From NCBI GenBank assembly GCA_033675265.1, contig JAUJYZ010001455.1:186001-250000 (forward strand): a DNA stretch of 64,000 nucleotides, in the 5' to 3' direction. The notes under the pieces are model-generated. The model was given only the letters and a program-made list of their open reading frames with translations, was not told the DNA's origin and did no database searches. Shown in pieces: positions 56,401 to 64,000 of the stretch. How positions within the stretch are numbered: the stretch's first letter is position 1; each line of letters begins with the position of its first letter. Position numbers and translations under genes: made by a program. Source of the stretch: Actinostola sp. cb2023 (lineage: Eukaryota; Cnidaria; Anthozoa; Actiniaria; Actinostolidae).

Positions 56401-59400
56401 ATAACCGATATTTCGTTTGAGCGTTAAACGATATTTCGGTTGACTGGAACCGATATTTCACTTTCCCAAACGATATTTCGGTTACCTCCAACCGATATTT
56501 CGCTTGAGTGTTTGTAACCGATATTTTTACAACCGAAATATCGGTTGCAGTCTACACATTGAAAGTGTACATTAAGTTTTTTTCTCGAGACGGATCTTTG
56601 TTGTTTAAATATTAGTCCTGGCGTTAACTTAGAGCATCTCGTTATGATCGTAGTGAAAACTCATTAGGCGTCAGGCAAAGACTTTTAATAACATTCTCAT
56701 GCTGTGTCTTAAGAATTATAGATCGTATTTCATGTGTTTATTGCTAGAAATATAAAGCCCGCTAGAAGATGTTTGAAGTAAAGTTTTAGAAGCGAACTGA
56801 CTTCATTGTTTATAATCATTTTATAATCTTTGAAATATGGAAGAGTTTTGTTTTACGATCTTTGAAATATAGAAGTTTTTCCCGTTTAGTGGCATTCGAT
56901 TCTTAAAGCGAAACTCAAAAGCCAATCTGACGTTTAGCGTTCGCCGTAAACGATGCACGCGATCGATTGATATACAACAAGAAAACAGTCTTTGAAATCT
57001 AGCTCGATCCGGCTTTGCAAATTGCGAGAACTTTATTCGCTACAGGGCTAAATAACACTGAAAGATCTCTCAACCTTTTACAGTACTAGTACCATAGCGA
57101 TTCAGTAGTCTTACAGTGTTTGTATGTAAGGTTGTTTCATGCCCGAATTTGTTTACAAGTCTATAAGTGTCACTTCAAAGCGCCCTGGTTCCCGTAGACT
57201 TGTTTCACGTGCTAACACACCATGTGTCAATCAAGTGTCTCAAACATAACATTCTCACGTGCACGCTAATGAGCTTTGATTTTTAGAACTGATAATGCCG
57301 TAAAAAGCTGGTGGGAAAGACGTGAATGAATGTTGTTTATAGATACAACTGTAGGATTATGATTTGAAGAGTTCGATTTAAACTTTTCGCGGCCTATATC
57401 GTCTTACTAGCTGTATTACGTGAAGCTTCTTCAAGATTGCATATGTTCTACTTTACTTTATGGTAAGGTTCCATGAAAGCATTCGTAAACATGTATAAAC
57501 CATAATTCATAGATCACAAAGTAAATATAACACATTACAGTCAGATATCGCGTCAGACATGCATTAATACATGTCGTTGGAAATTTGACGACGTGAATTG
57601 TAATGAGACGTAAAGTCGATGTGATTTCAATAGATGTACAGATACAATGTATTTGGCGTATAAATACATTGCTGTTTACCGAAATATCGCCTAACCGAAA
57701 TATCGCCTAACCGAAATATCGCTTTAACCAAAATATCGGTTTGACTCAACCGAAATATCGGATAGCTCCAAACGATATTTCAGTCTAACCGATATTTTGC
57801 TTAAACGATATATCGGAAGTTGACGAAATATCGGAATTCGTGAAATATGATGGTTTGGAGCGTGAAAAACTTTCTGACTGTACTGTATGGTAATGACATG
57901 ACAAGTATCCTTAGAGACATTCAGGGTTATTATATATAATAATGATATATTATTATAATGAACTTTATAGTGTGTATTTATCTAAATATACATTTGTTGT
58001 ACATACAGTCATTTGCAAAAATTCTGGCCGCTACGAAATATCAATATATCGGGTGCATTATGGGTAATTAAATTATAGAAAATTCCCCTTAAAGCGGGTT
58101 AACGCCAGCAAAGTTGGTATAAATATTTAGTATAATGTTTATTTTAGTCAAACATTTGTTGTTTGTAAATTTTGCTCATTTAACCCATTCGCTCCTGAGC
58201 TATTTTGCGTTTTTTAGCGATTTTCTGGACCTAATCACGTCGTAGGAAATTTCGATTCCATATAAGGGGTTTCCATGGAAATCTTGACAGTTCTGAAAGC
58301 CCACGGGCTCAGGTTCTGACGTAATCTTTCTCTTGTCGTGAATCTCCGCGAGGAACAGCATCTCGTAGCTACTAGGAGCGGTCAATTTTGCATTTTTAGA
58401 GTGTTTATAGCCATTATTCACCACAGAAGCCCCCAGGACAGCATCATTAAGCTTGACTGGTGTGGTAGAGACCGTTCTCCTGGAAGAACTCAGGAGGAAG
58501 ATACGAATTCACGAACACATTTCGACACTCTCGTTCAGAATTTCCAAAATGGCGGACTCAAAGTGAAATCGTCTCTCTGGTCTTTCTGTGGTGGATTCCA
58601 GGACCTACAAAGGCATTTTTGGCGACTTTGAACTTGAAAAGAATGCAACCGGTGCAATATTTTGCCTGTAGGACCGAGTGGCTCAACACTCAATATATTC
58701 TTAAAAAACGGATATTCGGGGAAATCTATGCCGAAATTCCCGGATGTTTCCCGGCATCCTTTTCGGGCATGCAGAAGGAAAACACGTGTTAGCGAAAGTG
58801 GTCCTAAGGAAATGGCTATTGTTCGGCGAGTTAACCCTTTCACCCAACTATCCCGGTTTACCGGGATTTCGATTTGCCTCCTGAGACAAACTATCCCGGT
58901 TTTCCGGGAATCCTACCGTTTTTTGTTTGGACCCTGGAAACTAGCTTACAATAGACCCTAGAGGGGGGATTTGATAATGAATCAATTGCTCAATGAATAA
59001 CTATCCAAATCATGTGATTTCCGCCATCTTGTTTCCTTGAATGAAGTGAACATTTTCAGAGTTGAAGACGTTGCTTTCTCTCGCGCCATTGCTCCATGTT
59101 GAATTATATCTTTAACAAAATGAGTTCAAGCAATTCTGATTGATATGATTTGTCATCGATGAAGAGATTGAAGAATTATTTCAAGACAGCGATGAAGAAA
59201 ACGAGGATTTTGAAGGCTTTGTTGACCATCTACGGCGGAAAACATCGAGTTCGTCAAAGATAAAGATGGACATTTGACACGGTGCTTTCATGTCTTTATT
59301 TAACTCACAAGACTATAACTATTAAAATATATTGCAGCATTTATGGAGACTTTTATTTAACTTACAAGATTATAACTATTGTATATTTCTTCTTCTTTCA

Positions 59401-62400
59401 TTCTAATGTAGGGTTTATATTATGAAAATGACTCCTTCGTGCTTAAAATTGGACTTTTTTGAAAGTGACAATTTTTTTTAAAATCTGCTGGTTTTCTCTT
59501 GTTCTGGGGGGTAAAACGGCGCGTAAATAGATTGGTGAAAGGGTTAAGGAAAAGAGAGGGCAAAATTCACGACGATATCAAGAAGAGAGATGGAAGTTTG
59601 CTGAGAAAGTGGCGTTTTGTTTTGCAATATTTTGGAAGAAAATCCAAGTCAAATGTCGGTCATTTTCGAGGTGTAAAATTGCGTCAAAAACACGCATTTT
59701 TGATTTTTATGGCAAACAAATTGAACTAATGCCCAGAAATCGGACCTGTAAATCAGTTTACTTGAGGTTAAAATATGAAGAGTTCTCTAGTTGTCACTAA
59801 TAACTGGCCATGAGATCGATGTTACGAAAATTCAGAAAGTTAGAATTTTTCAAAGCAGTATCGATGTTTACGGCCGGTTTCGGCCGGTGTAGGAGTCAAT
59901 GGGTTAATAAGTTAGGAAACTCAAAATAGTATTATTCAATTACCCATAATGCACCCGATATATTGATATATTGATATATCGTGGCGGCCAGAATTTTTGC
60001 AAATGACTGTATACATGTGTATATGCATCGATCGCTCTGAAACAGAAACTATTATTAATAATTACTGTGCATGTTAATAATGGTTTTGAATAATAACAAA
60101 GGAACACATTGCAATTATAATTTACTAATGTGTTTACAATAGACTAATGTCTATTACTCTGTAGATAGATAACATTGGAGATATATTTATAATACTAATT
60201 CTGAAGTTGTCCACTAGGGTCCTCTCCGCTGATAGCTTACCCCAGCTCACAGTACCGACCGGCTCTACACTACAACTATATATACCTATAAGCTTACTAG
60301 AAAGTAAACCCGTGAAATATAAACTAATAGTTAATGTGCAATAGTCAAAGGAAAACAATGGAATTAGTGTCTACTAGTGTTAATTAGTTTAATATCTATT
60401 TGACAGGTTTATGAAAACCACTCTATTATATACACCCATGAAACAGCTATAACACAATTATTAGCAACAATTTACTAATATATCTATTTAGCACTGAGTC
60501 AATGGATAATAGATTCAATTTAGTACTAGTATACATTGTAGCTTGATAGCTTTCATATGTTTGTCATATTGTCTGTATTCCATAACCAAAAACAAACAAT
60601 TAAACCAAGAATATATGTAGGTGAGAAGGTAATAGGTTTATGTAGTGAAATGATAATAATAAAAACAACAATAATATACAACGATAATAACAATATTACA
60701 ATAATAACAACAATAATTGTTAGTCACAATATATTTGATAAATAACTTTATTAGCATATTTCTTATGGCTTCAAGGTAAGCTTAAAGTGCATATCAGGGT
60801 TTTGGGTTTCTTTTGAAAATCGATTACATATAACGTGAATAGTGGGATGGTTCAGTATTTTGTGATTTGAGCTTCGCATTTGCGAGTTATGAAGGTTTGA
60901 AATCATGATATACTAATTAGGTGACGTCAATGCAGGCATTTGCCGTAACTTATTTTAACTTTTTCAAGTAGCACTCTTTTCTAAAATAGAAATAAAAGTT
61001 TAACATCATTTATATAAGTTGTAGAATGACTTTTTGGCCAGTTTAAAAATGTCAGTAATTTGCAAAGGGGCGCTTTTGTATAATAAATGATGCCTGCGTT
61101 GACGTCACCTAATTAACATATCACGATTTCAAACCATCATAACTCGCAAATGCGAAGCTCAAATCACAAAATACTGAACCATCCCACTATTCACTTCATA
61201 TATAATCGATTTTCAAAAGAAACCCAAAACCCTGATATGCACTTTAAAGGGGGACTAGTACATAAATCGTTCAAAGTTTGATTTAGCTGAAACTTCACTG
61301 AAATATTCTCAAAGACCCATACAATCACTGGTTATTTTTTTTCTCAAAAATTCCAATGGGAAGTAATGCATTTTTATGAATCTTTAGAGGTGCCAGTGAC
61401 GTCACTGACTCAACCCAAACAATCATCACGGCTTCGCTCCATACATTTCTTCATGTTTAATGTCTTGAATTATTTTATTTCTATGAAGCTAAATGTTTGT
61501 GTGAAGGAGTTTTCTTACCTTATATGTGCTTAGGATTGATTGTTTGACTAGTTTTCTTCAGTGCAGAGCTGTTATCTGAACAAACCGTTCAGATATTTTG
61601 ATCACAAAATACAAAGAAATGTGTGGAGCTGAGTTTGGGTTGAGTCAGTGACGTGCTAAGTTTCAAGCGAAAGACGTTGCACGTGTGTTAGCGACGCCTT
61701 GCATTGTGGTCTCTGTGCATTCAGTTATTTCACTTTGCGCATTAACCAGCCTGCCTTGCACCTTTGATCTTGCCGTTAACCACAATTCCTTGCGTTTTGC
61801 AAGCAAAATGCAGCGGGTGATTCCACAGTAATCCTCCGTTGCGGAGAAGACGAATCAGAAACATTTATTTAAGTATACAAAGAAATACAAATTATCAATC
61901 ACATTGTTTTTGCTCTGGTGTGACAGCTGTCACTTAGGTCTAGCAAAACCAATGTTATAATTGACCATGAACTATTAGAGTGAAGCACAATAAATTAAAA
62001 TATGACCGTTGAGGAGAAGACACTAAAAATACCTGTTTTACAAACCACAGTTTTCAAGTTCAAATTCCTGTGAATATTTAAAGTTCTTGCATTGTCTTAG
62101 TATTTCATGTGGAAGAGTATTTGTTCTAGTTAACATGAACAACAACAGTTCTTAGCTCTAATTATTTGAATGTTATTACAATAAATATTTACTAGTCTTG
62201 TAACCGTTGCGGAGAAGACGTTGCGGAGAAGACAAAAAATCACATATTTATAAACACAACAAAACTCAGTTTATTAGATTTAATGAAATGAAATTATTGA
62301 TTATCAATACAGTATTTATCTTCTACATGTACATGTACATATAAGTTTTTGTTATTTCTGAATATTTTTCTTGTTTTCCTGAATGTCTTCTCCGCAACAG

Positions 62401-63330
62401 AAATGTCTTCTCCGCAACAGAAATGTCTTCTCCGCAACAGAATTGCCTTCTTCTCCGCAACATAATTGCCTTCTTCCCTAATAAAATTGTCTTCTCCGCA
62501 ACAGAATTGTCTTCTCCGCAACAAAATACAATCTTTAATTTCACATTAACTAAAAAAACTTGAAGTCACATAAGTTGGGCATAGTGGTCCCAGTTTACAG
62601 TTTTGAAACTTTTGTGTTTCTATGACTATTGACTTGCACATGACAAAAACTTTTATGTGTCAAAACGTTGCGGAGAAGACATTTGCTTTTTGGAATACCC
62701 ATAATTCAAAGCCTTTTGTCAAAATGTTGTTCTTAGTTTGTTTCTTAGGCAAAGGAGCACTAGGGGATTTGGTTCATAAAGCATCAATAGTATTTATAAT
62801 AATATATCTTTTTATAAAGCACAATTACAGTTGTCTTCTCCGCAACGCCATTTTCTGATTTTTCACAATAATTCCCTAATTATGTTACCATGACGACGCC
62901 CACATGAGAAACAATACCCATAAAGTAAACTTCAGACTCTTGCCTTATATTTATGTTGCAATTCAATAATATTTAATGACTTTCTAGAAAATGAATTAAG
63001 GGATCATAATACTGTGGAATGACCCATGCCCAAAAACCCCATATATTGTTTATATATGTCGAATAGAGAGCTGTCTTGCTCGCTTGCTGCGGCAGCAACT
63101 ACTCTGCAAGGTCATGCAGTCAGTATGATAGTCAACAAATCAAGTCTCAGCAGATCAGAACTGCTGCTTACCATGAATTAAGTGATCTATTTTGTATTTT
63201 ACTTATCTTTTCTAAATATTATATATACAAATGTAGGAAGATGTGGAGATGGTAATCAAAAATGGTAAACACAGACTTGTTGGGTTTGTGGATTTGGGAG
63301 GAATCCATGATGACATGGCAACCCTATCTG
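48409..63330 (+). CDS. P-element/THAP9-type transposase-like gene (internal exons; 3' end not found)
   Basis: Certain exons: one ending at 49614 (open from about 48626), then 51423-51518, 54113-54251 and 63237-63330. Each has AG/GT borders and each junction is in phase. The first exon has a Cys-rich cluster (CHVFTNCGGNCCPSC, about 49270-49315), a Lys/Glu-rich coiled-coil-like stretch, and ends in RWHPR. The next continues IIKLCIELYSKNP. The third ends in GFVLDEMKIQ. The fourth has GKHRLVGFVDLGGIHDDM. The order HP-I-I..C..LY, then DEMKI, then GFVDLG..HDD is that of transposase-like proteins related to P element and THAP9, where the DEMK motif begins the RNase-H-like core (recalled family knowledge). 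Possible 5' exons are 48409-48509 (MMSTLKRRQNE...) and 48608 onward, joined in phase as TW-LLCNYE; that frame stops near 48734, one frame away from the main reading frame. Further exons should lie beyond 63330, perhaps outside the window. The exons are intact although the introns carry several layers of transposons, which suggests a host gene rather than a young element. Confidence 0.75.
49695..51231. mobile_element. Mariner-like element filling a transposase-gene intron, with a nested element
   Basis: CAGCTATTTCAAAAAACG and inverse, with TA at both sides and ACTGAATACTGCAT / TGCAGTATTCAGT inside. A second inverted pair (AACTAGACGCTCTACTAGCG at 49866 and inverse to 51128) lies within. The pair accounts for 1.54 kb of the 1.81 kb intron. 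Confidence 0.7.
51935..52677. mobile_element. Pogo/mariner-like MITE with GCGGCTTAT repeats
   Basis: CCGTATTCACCGGCGTATAA and inverse, TA target. GTGCGGCTTAT recurs at both ends. Its interior (52261-52372) matches 53467-53582 and 57208-57330. Confidence 0.8.
52786..53066. mobile_element. Mariner-like MITE, complete copy
   Basis: CAGTCATTTGCAAAAATTCT and inverse, TA target, with GGGTGCATTATGGGTAATTA in both arms. A second copy at 58006-60009 is split by insertions. Confidence 0.85.
54252..55255. other. Intron sequence without recognised features
   Basis: AT-rich. The open frames at 54264-54545 and 54376-54672 show no domain and no homology that could be named. Confidence 0.4.
55256..55834. 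mobile_element. 579-bp palindromic element
   Basis: CATTTTCCAAATATCT..., GTCACGTGACC and TGGGGTGACGGTTTTCATT in the left arm are mirrored on the right to 55834. The centre is about AAATACTTGACTTGG. No target duplication is defined. Confidence 0.7.
56297..57885. mobile_element. Mariner-like element with CGATATTTCGG iterons
   Basis: CAGTACAGTCAGAAAGTTTG and inverse (CTTTCTGACTGTACTG), TA target. Dozens of CCGATATTTCG / CGAAATATCGG words in both orientations occupy 56330-56545 and 57680-57840. The interior shares the core at 57208-57330. Confidence 0.85.
58835..59543. mobile_element. PiggyBac-like TTAA element (inner layer)
   Basis: CCCTTTCACCCAACTA and TAGATTGGTGAAAGGG ends with TTAA at both sides, and a transposase N-terminal relic inside. 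AACTATCCCGGTTTACCGGG near the left end. Confidence 0.8.
59120..59275 (+). pseudogene. PiggyBac-like transposase N-terminal relic
   Basis: The ATG at 59120 gives MSSSNSD and then a stop. One frame over, DEEIEELFQDSDEENEDFEG resumes, the acidic N-terminal style of piggyBac/PGBD transposases, before TGA at 59276. The catalytic core is absent. The TTAA ends of the host element agree with this family. Confidence 0.45.
60014..60781. other. Intron sequence without recognised features
   Basis: AT-rich, with an AATAATAACAACAATAA tract near 60655-60720. No gene is seen. Confidence 0.4.
60786..61243. mobile_element. TTAA-type palindromic element with AAGTGCATATCAGGG ends
   Basis: Arms of about 180 bp: AGTGCATATCAGGGTTTTGG and inverse, GAGCTTCGCATTTGCGAGTT, GTGACGTCAATGCAGGC. 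TTAA on both sides, the right one shared with the next element. Confidence 0.8.
61248..61655. mobile_element. Truncated copy of the AGGGGGACTAG element
   Basis: It begins AGGGGGACTAGTACATAAAT at a TTAA and is colinear with the 40622-41183 element in reverse orientation. It ends at TGAGTCAGTGACG, without its right inverted arm. Confidence 0.8.
61838..62846. mobile_element. Iteron-rich element, GTTGCGGAGAAGAC repeats
   Basis: GTTGCGGAGAAGAC occurs direct at 61838, 62205, 62219 and 62666 and inverted (GTCTTCTCCGCAAC) many times at 62385-62521 and at 62833. Formal terminal repeats and target duplication were not defined. Confidence 0.55.
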
Positions 63331-63618
63331 GTAAATAGTATACCTTTAAAATTCTCAAGTATGTTTAATAGGCCTGACCGGGTTTAATGACCTAATTTGT
63401 TAGACCTAATGTACCTAGAATGAACAAAATAGATGTCAATATTCATGACATGGTAACATGATCATGCACTTTAATGACAAAATTAATTATTACATGTCTG
63501 AAATATACTAGTGATCAATTGTGCTTAGTTTTGTGTTATATATTAATTTGTTGAGTTACCACATAATTAATTAAGTGGATTTTTTCATTTTCAGCACCTG
63601 GGTCCAGGCCTTAATTAA

Positions 63619-63935
63619 ATGGGGACTGTGATCAAAATCGACCAAAATGTTAAATTAGCTGAAACTCCGTAAATGCAATCTTGAAACTACCAATAATAAC
63701 TCTACCAAACGGTTTTTTGAAATTTCACCGGCAAGTGCTATTTTTTTGTCTTTATTTTTCGAGGTCAGTGAATAAATCGAAAACGCGGAGGGAGACTGGG
63801 CCGGGCCGGTAGTGACATCATATTATCAACCCAACATATTCAGAACTGCTGATATTCAGTGAGAAACAGCGCGAAAACAAAATATTGCAAATCTGTCTGT
63901 TTCCAATCTGTCTAAAAAGATAAAAAAGGTATAAC
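63619..63935. mobile_element. Left end of a TTAA element upstream of the THAP start
   Basis: TTAA then ATGGGGACTGTGATCAAAAT, TTAGCTGAAACTCCG, GACATCA and ATCAACCCAAC appear in the same order as the matching words of the AGGGGGACTAG family, but clearly diverged. The right end is beyond the window. Confidence 0.55.
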
Positions 63936-64000
63936 ATGCCTTCATGTAGGTGTGTGGTACAGGGATGTGACAGCAGATCGAACCCGAAAGAGGGTATTTC
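63936..64000 (+). CDS. THAP-domain protein, first 21 codons (cut by window end)
   Basis: The ATG at 63936 opens MPSCRCVVQGCDSRSNPKEG, the start of a THAP zinc finger: the first Cys pair (C-x4-C) is followed by a G-C-D-S-R stretch before the expected loop. The remaining C-x2-H pair, the AVPTF box and any catalytic domain are outside the window. About 320 bp upstream, at 63615-63640, sits TTAA followed by ATGGGGACTG and a region resembling the inverted ends of the TTAAAGGGGGACTAG element family. The gene may therefore be the transposase gene of an autonomous Kolobok-like element. A cellular THAP gene remains possible. Confidence 0.7.
   Translation, partial: MPSCRCVVQGCDSRSNPKEGI

Larger units (their letters stand above)
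58184..59903. mobile_element. PiggyBac-like TTAA element (middle layer)
   Basis: CCCATTCGCTCCTGAG at the left and TAGGAGTCAATGGG at the right, with TTAA on both sides. It hosts the inner element at 58835-59543. Confidence 0.75.
58006..60009. mobile_element. Mariner-like MITE split by a two-level piggyBac-like insertion
   Basis: The left part 58006-58183 and right part 59904-60009 together rebuild the 52786-53066 element. TA at both outer sides. Confidence 0.85.

Noticed and set aside
58338..58961. Overlapping frames of about 100 codons on both strands
   Set aside because: Inside nested piggyBac-like elements, with no transposase motif and equal openness on both strands.

Overview
This is a eukaryotic, animal nuclear window. 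It holds intron-bearing genes with GT-AG introns (the shortest seen is 63 bp), AT-rich intergenic DNA and a very dense load of short inverted-repeat DNA transposons, many nested in one another. A tRNA-headed SINE, Tc1/mariner-, piggyBac- and Kolobok-like ends, and hammerhead-bearing repeats suggest a marine invertebrate, most plausibly a cnidarian, with a sponge as the alternative. This taxonomic call is inference only.

Four genes can be supported. (1) The last 428 codons of a DHX57-type DEAH-box RNA helicase run on the + strand from base 2 to 15853 in 12 exons, entering at motif VI. (2) A complete six-exon GTP cyclohydrolase I gene (GCH1, 236 aa) lies on the - strand, 34593 to 29776. (3) A P-element/THAP9-type transposase-like gene lies on the + strand, from about 48.4 kb to 63330. 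At least four exons join in phase across introns full of transposons, and it continues beyond what can be seen. Its 5' end contains a reading-frame conflict. (4) The first 21 codons of a THAP-domain protein start at 63936 and are cut by the window edge. They lie just inside an end that resembles a TTAA-targeting element family seen elsewhere in the window.

Layout. 1-15.9 kb: DHX57 with transposon-filled introns, including a 3.2 kb element with minisatellite inverted ends and a broken HTH transposase gene, a tandem repeat carrying two hammerhead ribozymes, and a roughly 3.4 kb 42-bp minisatellite that starts exactly at a splice donor. 15.9-29.7 kb: intergenic DNA with satellites, a 1 kb near-perfect palindrome, GAATTCCTAG arrays, nested elements and a 30-bp minisatellite. 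29.8-34.6 kb: GCH1, with a SINE and an 88-bp minisatellite that again abuts a splice donor. 34.6-48.4 kb: intergenic transposons, GAATTC arrays and local duplications. 48.4-64 kb: the transposase-like gene, whose introns hold iteron-bearing mariner-like elements and a three-level transposon nest.

The genes do not form one pathway. The unifying theme is intron growth by transposon insertion and by minisatellites seeded at 5' splice sites. The most notable items are the hammerhead repeat, the splice-site minisatellites, the THAP/TTAA link at the right edge, and a set of elements that share an internal core but have unrelated iteron-bearing ends.
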